A stretch of 22,000 nucleotides of DNA, taken from the NCBI GenBank assembly GCA_009746045.1, contig RPFO01000104.1:806576-828575 (forward strand). Direction: 5' to 3'. This document shows, one piece after another, positions 9,181 through 18,700 of this stretch. Source of the DNA: Mesostigma viride (lineage: Eukaryota; Streptophyta; Mesostigmatophyceae; Mesostigmatales; Mesostigmataceae). Position numbers and translations under genes: made by a program. Each line of letters starts with the position of its first letter. Positions within the stretch are counted from its first letter, which is position 1. The notes below the pieces were generated by a model that was not told the origin of the DNA, made no database searches, and saw only the letters and a list, made by a program, of their open reading frames with translations.

Positions 9181-9489
9181 TGATGACTCTATGTCATAAA
9201 TGTCCCTCACTATAACGACTCAATGAGAATGTGTTATAATTTTTCATTTTAAGTTAGACATGTATGATGTCAATGAGGCACCCATGAATATACTTAGTTG
9301 TCTCTTTTATACAGTCACATGATGTGTTCCCACGTACCATGCTGAAATAAATTATGTGCATGCTTAAATATTGTCAAGGCAAGACGCAATTAAGACGCTT
9401 AGCTGCAATTTGTGAATGCTTACATGTGTATAGTTAGACAACTACAATGTCAATACAATTCTGCAAAGATGTGTCTTTACATGCAATAT
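9181..9489. other. AT-rich interval between the gene and the right array
   Basis: This is AT-rich, non-coding DNA following the stop codon of the DUF7869-like gene. Presumably it holds the 3' untranslated region. No terminator or poly(A) motif could be named with confidence. Confidence 0.45.
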
Positions 9490-10211
9490 GAGGCGCCATG
9501 GTGGTGTCACGGTGTCACGGTGTCACGGTGTCACGGTGTCACGGTGTCACGTTGTCCAGGTCATCTAGGGCAACCTTGTCATCATCAAATAGACATATAA
9601 TCCCCATTAAATGTGCAAAGATGTGTGTTTACATGCAATATGAGGCGCCATGGTGGTGTCACGGTGTCACGGTGTCACGGTGTCACGGTGTCACGGAGTC
9701 ACGGTGTCCAGGTCATCTAGGGCAACCTTGTCATCATCAAATAGACATATAATCCCCATTACTTAATCACTAAATGTGCAAAGATGTGTGTTTACATGCA
9801 ATATGAGGCGCCATGGTGGTGTCACGGTGTCACGGTGTCACGGTGTCACGGTGTCACGGAGTCACGGTGTCCAGGTCATCTAGGGCAACCTTGTCATTAT
9901 CAAATAGACATATAATCCCCATTACTTAATCACTAAATGTGCAAAGATGACAGTGTGTTTACATGCAATACGAGGCGCCATGGTGGTGTCACGGTGTCAC
10001 GGTGTCACGGTGTCACGGTGTCACGGTGTCACGGTGTCACGGTGTCACGGTGTCACGTTGTCCAGGTCATCTAGGGCAACCTTGTCATCATCAAATAGAC
10101 ATATAATCCCCATTACTTAATCACTAAATGTGCAAAGATGTGTGTTTACATGCAATATGAGGCGCCATGGTGGTGTCACGGTGTCACGGTGTCACGGTGT
10201 CACGGTGTCAC
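9490..10211 (+). repeat. Right subterminal array, five higher-order units with (GGTGTCAC)n
   Basis: Five units start at GAGGCGCCATGG (9490, 9642, 9805, 9972, 10159), giving periods of 152, 163, 167 and 187 bp. Each contains a run of 5 to 8 GGTGTCAC octamers; the four full units follow it with a unique-looking spacer (GTCCAGGTCATCTAGGGCAA, then TCATCAAATAGACATATAAT). Period variation comes from octamer number and from an ACTTAATCACT insertion in the spacer. The octamer is the exact reverse complement of that in the left array. The last one ends 121 bp before the right terminus, mirroring the 115-bp offset on the left. The higher-order spacer is not similar to the left one. Confidence 0.9.
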
Positions 10212-10300
10212 AGGTCCTATGAACTTCCCCTTCCTCAAAGACTTTAGTTGAGATGTTAGATGCATAGAAATGCAACTTTGAAAAATGAAGTACAAATGGC

Positions 10301-10332
10301 GTGCTCTAGTACAAATCCATATTAGGCTAGGG
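10301..10332 (-). repeat. Right terminal inverted repeat
   Basis: This is the reverse complement of 2801-2832 with one mismatch in 32. Unlike the left end, the octet ATTTGTAC here recurs as a direct rather than inverted repeat just inside (reverse complement of 10291-10298). Confidence 0.92.
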
Positions 10333-10335
10333 GTA
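10333..10335. repeat. Target-site duplication GTA, right copy
   Basis: It matches the GTA at 2798-2800. Immediately after it the interrupted LINE resumes with codons for Asn-Tyr-Arg-Gly-Val-Cys. Confidence 0.85.
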
Positions 10336-11848
10336 ACTACAGAGGGGTGTGCATCCAAAGTGCCCCCCTCAAGCTTCTCATGCGGCTCATCCTGAACCCG
10401 GCCTGCGCACGGCCTGCGGACGGGGCCACCTCAGCGAGACTCAGCACGGCTTCCGTGCAGGTCGCAACACAGTACAGGCGCTCTTCGCTACTCGCCGCCT
10501 TGTGGAAGAACTGCAACGCCTTCAGCCTGGTGAGTCCCCTCTGCACCTTGTGCTGGTGGACTTCACCAAAGCCTTCGATTCGGTTTTCTGGCCTGCACTG
10601 TGGGAGTTGGGACATCCTCGCGCTGTTCCGGATCCCCCGCCCCCTTATTGCATGCTGTCATCCGCAACCTGTATGAAGGGTCCACCACTTCGGTGCGCAC
10701 TTTCTACGGGACCATGCCACCATGCCCTTTACAGAAAGGTGTGTGGCAGGGCTGCGTGCTGTCGTCCTACCTGTTCATTATTGTGGTCGAATACGTAATG
10801 CTTCAGCGCAAGCGATTTGCCCGCTTTGTGGGTAGGGAACCAGGGGTGCATGTAGCAAACCGTTTCTGGCATGGCGGGGCGGACACGGAGATTCGGCTGG
10901 CGGACATCATCTATGCAGACGACACCACCCTCTACGAGGGCTCTGAGCATGTGCAGACGTGGCTTGACTGCCTGGCAATTGAGGCCCGTGCGGTGGGGCT
11001 TGAGGTCAGCAAGAAGACAGAGGCTCTGGCGATTGGGCTCACTCAGCCCCCGCCCACCCTCTTTCTCCTTGACGGCTCCCGCGTCCCGTATAGGGACCGC
11101 GTCAAGTTGTTGGGCAGCCTCCTCCTCCCCAGCTGCGAGGCCGATGTGGACCACCGTATCTCCCTCGCCTGGCACGCTTTACGCCAATACCGGGCCCTGT
11201 GGCGCAAGCCCTTGGGAAAGATAGAGAAACAGGACCTGTTTAAGGTCCTCGTCCTCCCTGTTCTTACGTACGGGGCCGAGACGTGTACCCTCACCGCCGA
11301 CCTGGCCCGAAAGCTGGACGGCGTGGTCACCAACATGCTGCGATCCATTTTCCGTGTAGGCTACGCTGCTCATGTTCGCAATGAGGGGCTGTACCTCGGC
11401 ATGCCATACATCACCAGCACCATTGCATGAGCAGCCGGGCGCCTGCAGCTAGTAGGGCACTTAGCTCGCACCAACCAGGTAGACACCTCGCGTGGCCCCC
11501 GCGCGGGACTGCGCCCAGCTCAGCCTGGCCGGCACCTCCTTACGTGGGCCGGGCCCAGCAATGCTTGCCGCCGCAAGGCCCGCACCTTCAATCAAAGAAC
11601 AGCTAGTCGAGGACACGGCCGGGGGGCCTAGGCCTCTCCGTGATTTGGAAGAAGATGATGGACAAGGCCAAGTGGGCCCAGGTCATAGAGGACAACGAAC
11701 ACCCTCCCGTGGGGAAGCACCCGCGTTTGCAAACACGCGGGAGGCACGCCAGACAGGTCCCCTATAGGGTAGAGAGCTTAGACTAGAGTTGGCTTTTGAT
11801 GTTGTAGGTAGATAGATCAGACCTGGCAGTAGGATTGTTTGGGACTAT
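10333..11848 (+). pseudogene. LINE ORF2 3' part: reverse transcriptase, thumb and C-terminal region (broken)
   Basis: This continues the copy interrupted at 2800. NYRGVCIQSAPLKLLMRLI follows the insertion, then QHGFRAGRNTVQALFATRRL and LVLVDFTKAFDSV (RT motif A, about 10550-10590). After a frameshift near 10600 come QKGVWQGCVLSSYLFIIVVE (motif B), IIYADDTTLYEG (motif C, catalytic YADD, about 10906-10941) and the thumb to YLGMPYITSTIA, stopping at 11428. Homology goes on past the stop (GRLQLVGHLARTNQVDTSRG), as shown by the second copy at 12693-13632, which reads lysine where this copy has TGA. Ser replaces the usual Pro after LS in motif B. The copy cannot make an intact protein. Its 3' untranslated part ends about 11848. 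Confidence 0.85.
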
Positions 11849-11854
11849 CCGTAC

Positions 11855-12385
<531 letters not shown>

Positions 12386-12390
12386 GGATT

Positions 12391-12511
12391 GTTTGCATCC
12401 ATCCATCCGATCCATCGGGGTTAATGCTCCGTGACTCCCCAACAGGAGCACTAGGCAAATTAATGAATTAATTAATTAAATTAACCCCGATGGATGGATG
12501 AATGTGTGCAA
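12391..12511 (-). repeat. Foldback hairpin at the 3' end of the minus-strand LINE
   Basis: A perfect 15-bp stem, TCCATCGGGGTTAAT (12411-12425) with its complement at 12480-12494, is flanked by further imperfect complementarity (ATCCATCC / GGATGGAT). The loop is about 54 bases, rich in ATTAATTA. It separates the LINE 3' untranslated region from the tetranucleotide tail. It may be the structure recognised by the LINE reverse transcriptase, or a small foldback element inserted there. Confidence 0.75.
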
Positions 12512-12692
12512 AACAGACCTACCGGTCTAATCTATCTATGGCAGCAGTACCTACAGCATCTATCTAAATAACATCACTAACTACAACATCGATCTAAACA
12601 ACATGACGCTACCCTAGTAGGGGAGCTGTCTGGCGTGCCTCCCACGGGTTTGCACACGCGGGCGCTTCCCCACGGGGGGGGGCTCGTTGTCC

Positions 12693-13632
12693 TCAGGAGG
12701 AGGAGTCTATGACCTGGGCCCACTTGGCCTTGTCCATCATCTTCTTCCAAATCACGGAGAGGCCTAGGCCCCCCATTTCCTCTACTAGCTGTTCTTTGAA
12801 GGTGCGGGCCTTGCGGCGTCTAACATCACGGGGCCCGGCCCACGTCAGGAGGTGCCGGCCAGGCTGAGCTGGGCGCAGTCCCGCGGGAGGGCCACGTGAG
12901 GTGTCTACCTGGTTGGTGCGAGCTAAGTGCCCTACGAGCTGCAGGCGCCGCTGCTTAATGGTGCTGGTGATATATGGCATGCCCAGGTAACTGAGGAGTC
13001 CTCATTGCGGACATGAGCAGCATATCCTACTCTGAAAATGGATCGCAGCATGTTGGTGACCGCGCCGTCCAGCTTGCGGGCCTGGTCGGCGGTGAGGGTC
13101 CACGTCTCGGCCCCATACGTGAGAACAGGGAGGACGAGGACCTTAAACAGGTCCTGTTTCTCGATCTTGCCAAGGGGCTTGCGCCACAGGGCCCGGTAAT
13201 GGCGCAAAGCGTGCCAGGCGAGGGAGATGCGGTGGTCCACATCAGCCTCGCAGCTGGGAAGCAGGCTGCCCACTGAGCAGCTTGACACGGTCCCGATACA
13301 GGACTCGAGAGCCGTCAAGGAGGTAGAGGGGTGGCGGTGAGTTGGTGAGCCCAACCGCCAGGGTCTCTGTCTTCTTGCTGACCTCAAGCCCCACTGCACG
13401 GGCTTCGATAGCCAGGCAGTCAAGCCATGTCTGCACGTGCCCAGTGTCCTCGAAGACGGTGGTGTCGTCTGCGTAGATGATGTCCGCCAGCCGAATCTCC
13501 GTTTCCGCTCCGCCATGCATGCCAGAAGTGGTTAGCAACCTGCACCCCTGGTTCCCTACCCACGATGCGGGCAGATCGCTAATTGCGCGCCTGAATCATT
13601 ACGTATTCGACCACAATAATGAACAGGTAGGT
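12693..13632 (-). pseudogene. 5'-truncated inverted copy of the LINE (RT fingers/palm to C-terminus)
   Basis: Read on the - strand, homology starts inside RT motif B (TYLFIIVVEYVM, about 13630-13600). It continues through IIYADDTTVFEDTGHVQTWL (YADD near 13470), the LLDGSRVLYRDRVKLL segment, the thumb (GKIEKQDLFKVLVLPVLTYG) and the C-terminal region RRLQLVGHLARTNQVDTSRG to DKAKWAQVI, stopping at 12693. The frame shifts at least three times. By eye it is roughly nine-tenths identical to 10780-11750, so both belong to one family. The abrupt 5' end at about 13632 is typical of incomplete reverse transcription. Confidence 0.85.
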
Positions 13633-13872
13633 AATTAATTGCACGCACACTATGCCTACCATCGGCTCTTTATATTTCCTAGGACCCACAGTGGGGGGGT
13701 CGAAGTCTTTGACAATGCGGCCGGTCCACCCAATGCTAAGCAGGCCGGGTTGCCCTGCGTGTCGAAACAAGAGTATATTTGTTTATGATACATGCAAAAG
13801 TCTGGCGCAGCCGTCGTGGTGTTGTGAAGCCGTTATATCTCTTCATTGAATCAGTATCTGGTAGGTCTCACG
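13633..13872. other. Short interval with no gene seen
   Basis: It lies between the truncated LINE and the 562-bp TIR element. Short open frames on both strands show no recognisable motif. Confidence 0.5.
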
Positions 13873-14434
13873 GCATGTTCACACTAGCAACTAATTCCAC
13901 TGAATTTTGGGGGGGGATTCGGGCTAAGAGCCCGGATATTTGGTGCGTTTTGGGAGCTACACGGGAGTGACGCGGAGTGACCTGCGTCGGCCCATGTAGG
14001 CGTGTACGTATGTCGGCATGTAGGCAGGGTCACGAAATTTCCCTTATATAAGAATTGGCGCGGCACGGTAACAGTAGACCGTACCATATCGCTGGTATTT
14101 AACAAATTCATTGTTCAGGCCGTACTAATATTCAGAAATCGAGAAGAAAAGTGTTCGGTGCGAAATATTTTTCAGGACGCACTAAATCGGGGCTTTTGGA
14201 GTGGGAGTGGACGAGACTGGCTAGTTGTCCGTTCCAGCCACTCACACCGTGATTCAGGGGAATTCGCAAAATCCCCACAGTTTCGGTCGAGAGTGAGGTC
14301 CCAGGGGGTCACTATACAAAATTGGCCGGATTTGCTGTTCAGGTGGGAGTACTCCCCGGATGTGAATGCAACTTGGGGTTTTCTTATACGGTCTGGATCC
14401 TAAATCTACGGATTTAGTTGCGAATGTGAACATG
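13873..14434. mobile_element. 562-bp non-autonomous TIR element (MITE-like)
   Basis: The left end GCATGTTCACACTAGCAACT and the reverse complement of the right end, GCATGTTCACATTCGCAACT, match at 23 of the outer 26 positions. The interior has no convincing gene, only a 133-codon open frame without motifs. A short hairpin (CTAAATC / GATTTAG) lies just inside the right end. I could not find a clear target-site duplication, so the exact ends may be off by a few bases. Confidence 0.65.
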
Positions 14435-14510
14435 CTGTCAGTAGCTTTTAAAAAATGCGAATCATGGGCTTTCCGGAGAGCATGGACACGTCCCCTATGT
14501 TTCCCACATT

Positions 14511-14812
14511 CTTAGGCACAGGCGCCTGGGCCTAGCCGGGCACCTGGCCCGCACAGATCAGGTATACACATCAGATAGACTAGCTGGCACCAAGCCCGCC
14601 CAGCCTGGGCGATATGTCCTCACCTGGCGTGCCCCAGGCCGCGCGCGGCAGGGCGGCCACCCTTGGATCGACTTTTCGTGATAGACTCGGCATGGACATG
14701 TGCTACACTAGTAGACGTGACGGGCTCACACCCGGGCAGCCTCCTGGTTTGTCTGTAATCTGGAGGCAGATGGTACGCAAGGATAGATGGCAAGTAGTGA
14801 TGAAGGAGACCA
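14511..14812 (+). pseudogene. C-terminal fragment of a third, diverged LINE
   Basis: One frame reads RRLGLAGHLARTDQVYTSDR then KPAQPGRYVLTWRAPGRA up to a stop near 14688; after a frameshift comes LSVIWRQMVRKDRWQVVMKE. These align in order with RRLQLVGHLARTNQVDTSRG, RPAQPGRHLLTW and LSVIWKKMMDKAKWAQVI of the LINE copies at 10.3 and 12.7 kb, but at clearly lower similarity. It is a truncated relic of a related family. Confidence 0.7.
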
Positions 14813-14957
14813 CCCCCAAGTCTGTGGGGGCTCCTCGTTGCCGTGTATGGCATTCATAGCGATTCACGCCGCGGTGCCCACAACCCTGTAACTAGGACCT
14901 AGATAGCTTACACCATCCATTCCATCCCATGTTCCCCTCCCACTGAGGACTTATGCT

Positions 14958-15009
14958 CACGTGACGCAGTCACGTGTCTATATAATCAATTTATGGACAC
15001 GTCCATAAA
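14958..15009 (+). promoter_or_regulatory. Two palindromes flanking a TATA-like box
   Basis: CACGTGAC-GCA-GTCACGTG (14958-14976) is a perfect inverted repeat of two E/G-box cores. TATATAA follows at 14979-14985. Then TTTATGGAC-AC-GTCCATAAA (14990-15009) is a second perfect palindrome. The spacing suggests a promoter, but no convincing gene follows: an 80-codon open frame at 15021-15263 has no recognisable features. Confidence 0.4.
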
Positions 15010-15285
15010 AAAGATTTTTAATGATGTGCTATACGCATTCTACAAAATGCTTACAAAGCGGTAATATATCGCGTTCTCAAAAAAATAACCCACTGAATCG
15101 ATCATTTAATCCAATTTATGACTTAGAATTAAACATGCCGTTGTCATTGCAAGCATCCACTGTGCACTTAGCAGCAGAAGAATGTCTGCAGGGCTATCCA
15201 CAGGCTACCTTGATTGTATGTACACTGCATGCTACCATTGTGAGTCGGCTCTATATACACTAAAATCAATGAAACACTAAGATAC

Positions 15286-15367
15286 TTACACTGCCACTTA
15301 CATGCGGATATATACCTCCGCCACATATATCGTACTTGCCAACCTGGCTATACCACATATACTTACA
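15286..15367 (-). terminator. TGTAA poly(A) signals for the VWA gene
   Basis: On the - strand, TGTAA occurs at 15363-15367, 15298-15302 and 15286-15290, about 250-330 bases after the stop codon at 15614. TGTAA is the usual poly(A) signal in Chlamydomonadales. Which copy is used cannot be told. Confidence 0.45.
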
Positions 15368-15613
15368 ATTGATTCGATGGCTGGGTGGACCAGATACCTG
15401 CAGATGAGAAGACCAAAGGATAAACCACCATATGCCTGAAGCATGTCTGCTGTGCCAACTGCCATTCATATAAACAACAAAGGTGCTAGCTGTTGGCTTC
15501 CAGCTGTACATCATTCTGCATGATGAGTGACCAGCAAAACGGAGGCAGCTGGTTGGCCCTCCATGCTCGATTGCATGTGCACACCCCAGGGTGACCATAC
15601 AGTACTAAAGAAG

Positions 15614-15703
15614 TTATGAATGTGTCCTTGCTTCCATCTCCAAACCCCCTCTCAGTCGCGACGCTGCCAGTGCCATCCACATCACTGCCCTGGAGATGAG
15701 CGC
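15614..15703 (-). CDS. VWA gene exon 7 (last)
   Basis: The acceptor GCGCCAG precedes 15703. Thirty codons begin ALISRAVMWMALAASRLRGG and end in TAA at 15614. An alternative frame from the same acceptor (GSDVDGTGSVATERGFGDG) is open to about 15486 and would be used if exon 6 were read one frame over. The chosen frame fits the phase-2 donors of exon 5. Confidence 0.5.
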   Translation of the reverse strand, partial: ALISRAVMWMALAASRLRGGLEMEARTHS

Positions 15704-18700
15704 CTGGCGCAACCACCAGGGCCACATTCGGGGAACACACGTTGCAAGAGACATGCATACTGACCACAGCCGCACCTGGCGGGTCAGCATGCCAAAAGGG
15801 CTCATCGTCCAAAGGGCCATCCTGAAGTCAAGGCCCTACGTCATCGTGGCATCCAGGATGTCCACATGTGTCAACAACTTAGTCGTGCGCGTCCCGTTCC
15901 GCTGTCACCACATGTCGTCTCCCAGCGTGCGTAGAGGCATGTACATGCCGCGCGCGAGCGACGCCACCTGGCGCCGCAGCAGGGATGACCCTTGCACGGA
16001 GCATGCGCCGCCGTCCACGCATGCACCGCCCACGCCAGCAACACCCGCGGCACCCTTGCTCCCCCCATCCAGCGCCACACTGATGACGGCACCGTCCCAT
16101 GCGCTGCCCGCAGGAAAATGTGACGTCGGCGGCAGCGAGAGAGGAGGGACAGGTGTCGCCGCCGCGGACAAGGGGGCGCCGCAGGACAGGCTGGTCCCAC
16201 AAGGCGACGCACCGGGGCAAGAAGCGCTTGGGCAAGACGCGCCCGCATCGGTGAAGGCGGAGGAGGTGGGGCTGCTGCCTGCGGATGACAGCAGTGGGGA
16301 CGACGCCACGCTGACGCGTGCCAGGGACCTGCTCGCGTCCCTGGGCTTCCCGTTGCCTCCCGTGCACACGACCGCGGCGCCGGCGGCGACCGCGGAGCAC
16401 CCTGCAGGGTCGCCCGCCTGGTCCTGTCCCGACCCTGCCGCACCCCCCCTGGAGACCGAGGGCGTGCGGCTCGCCATGGCCGCCGGCAGCGCGTCCACCA
16501 CGGGAGCACGTCGCGGCCCCGCAGGTAGTGCGGTCGCTGTGGCCGCAGCGGCGCTGACAATCAGCCCCGCGTGCTTGCAGCCGCCACACGCGTGGCAGCG
16601 CAGCCTGTCGGCGTCGACCCCCCCTGCGGTGACCACCATGGACGTGAGCTCGGCCGCGTCCACGCCCTTGCCCACGCCCAGCGCGAATAGGGCGATGCCG
16701 CGGCCCCGCAGCTGCTCTGCGCGCTGCACCGCCTCACGCGCCTGGTGGGCATGGTGGCCATGGTGTCATGATGGATGGGTGGTGGTTGGTTGGTGGGGGT
16801 GGGTTGTGGGTGGGTGTGGTTGGTGGGTGGGGATAGACCAGGGGAGCGCTAAGCGCAGAGGAAGCAAATAAGAGGCCCACCAAGCACGGTCCCTTGAACA
16901 ATACTAAAACTTGGCAGCACTGATGACAATCCATGAATGCTGGTCCCAAAAAACTGGCTGCAGGCAAAAAGAGGTTGTCCTTTGACAGGTGATAGATCCA
17001 TGGAAACAACGGGCATTGGGTTTCAAATAGCCCAGCATGCGGTGATACCACATCAACGCAAGCACCCATTCCTGTTGCATGCTGTCCACACACATCCATG
17101 GTATAGAAACCTCAACAAAGAGCTTGTCTAATGGAAACAGATAGAACCGGCACGTGCACATTGAGGTGGCTGTGCGTCAGGGAGAGCAAAGCAGGTCGTC
17201 GGTTCCAGTACCTCCATCATCCACACATGGCAAGGTGGTAACTGCAGGCATCCCATAGTGGAACACACTGTCATGCAGGCTCCAAGCCTAATGCTGCGAA
17301 GGTATGGCGATTCTTGTCAACTGGAACACGCACAAACTTCCGAGTAACATTTGCATCGCCCCATCCTCCAATGCCCCCGATATAGGTGCTCTCGTCCCCC
17401 CCCCCCCTCGACCTGCCCTCACCATTCTGCCATCAGTCATATCATGCCTTGCCTCCATCACGCATCCTCACTCCGCCACCCTACCCCCGTCGCCTCCTCG
17501 TACCCGTCCACCCATCATGATCAGGCCGTGCCTGCGACGCGCCACCGCCATGCATGACCACCGTGGTGCGTGCCCATGCCATGCTGCCCCCACCCAGGCG
17601 GTACCCCCTGCGGCGGTCATGCCCCCACCTGGTACGAGTCCATGCGGCCATCGGTGAGCACCACCACGCAGCAGCGCGCGCCGTCCTTGCCGCCGCACTC
17701 CTCCATCAGAAGCGACTCGGCCTTGCTGCGCGCGGAGGCATCAGAGGGGCAGGAAGGGCGTCCCACCATTGCGCGCGCCGTACAAGTGCACCCCGTGTTG
17801 ACCGAGGACCCCACGAGGGCAAGGGCAGGCGGCAGGCGGCAGGCGGCAGGCGGCAGGCAGCAAGCAAACAGCAGGCCGCAGGCACACAAGAATGGGGTGT
17901 CAGAGGCCCCATCGCTCTCGCGGCCTCACGACCTACCGGGCACCATCACGCAACCAACGAGTGGCTTGAGTAGCCACCGTGAAAGCTTCCCTTCACCAAA
18001 GTCTTCGGACCAAATGCAGTACCTGACGAGCCAGCTTGTGCATCCGTGGGGCCGCCACGTCCCCATCAATCCACCGTAGACCTAGCCACCCGTTGCCAGC
18101 CGTAGCCCTAGCCAGCCGTTGCCAGCAAAGGAGGTAGCCCTAGCCACCCGTTGCCAGCAAAGGAGGTAGCCCTAGCCAGCCGTTGCCAGCAAAGGAGGTA
18201 GCCCTAGCCACCCTTTGCCAGCAAAGGAGGTAGCCCTAGCCAGCCGTTGCCAGCAAAGGAGGTAGCCCTAGCCAGCCGTTGCCAGCAAAGGAGGTAGCCC
18301 TAGCCAGCCGTTGCCAGCAAAGGAGGTAGCCCTAGCCAGCCGTTGCCAGCAAAGGAGGTAGCCCTAGCCAGCCGTTGCCAGCAAAGGAGGTAGCCCTAGC
18401 CAGCCGTTGCCAGCGAAGGAGGTAGCCCTAGCCAGCCGTTGCCAGCAAAGGAGGTAGCCCCAGCCAGCCGTTGCCAGCAAAGGAGGTAGCCCTAGCCAGC
18501 CGTTGCCAGCAAAGGAGGTAGCCCTAGCCAGCCGTTGCCAGCAAAGGAGGTAGCCCTAGCCAGCCGTTGCCAGCAAAGGAGGTAGCCCTAGCCAGCCGTT
18601 GCCAGCAAAGGAGGTAGCCCTAGCCAGCCGTTGCCAGCAAAGGAGGTAGCCCTAGCCAGCCGTTGCCAGCAAAGGAGGTAGCCCTAGCCAGCCATTGCCA

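Larger units (their letters stand above)
2801..10332 (+). mobile_element. 7.5-kb TIR DNA transposon nested in a LINE
   Basis: The element is bounded by 32-bp terminal inverted repeats starting CCCTAGCCTAATATGGATTT, matching at 31 of 32 positions, and flanked by GTA on both sides. The flanks are the two halves of one LINE reverse-transcriptase gene, so the boundaries are independently confirmed. Inside, in order: about 115 bp of spacer, an octamer array (GTGACACC), a short minus-strand gene fragment, a divergent promoter-like region with repeated GACCTCG motifs, degenerate coding pieces, a 175-bp tandem repeat, a DUF7869-like gene, an octamer array in reverse orientation, and about 120 bp of spacer. 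A 3-bp duplication with subterminal repeats recalls CACTA/EnSpm (CMC) elements, but the ends do not start CACTA and the likely transposase is a different family. Superfamily is left open. Confidence 0.9.

Noticed and set aside
9490-10211. CRISPR-like repeats with spacers
   Set aside because: The spacers are nearly identical to each other, so this is a higher-order tandem repeat at a transposon end.
2801-10332. Assignment to CACTA/EnSpm on the basis of subterminal repeats and 3-bp duplication
   Set aside because: The termini do not begin CACTA or CACTG and no TNP2-type transposase is visible; kept only as an analogy.
15696-16871. 391-codon + strand open frame and two long - strand frames over the same DNA
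   Set aside because: They are shadows of the GC-rich exon 5 of the VWA gene. Only one - strand frame continues the VWA fold and matches the splice sites.
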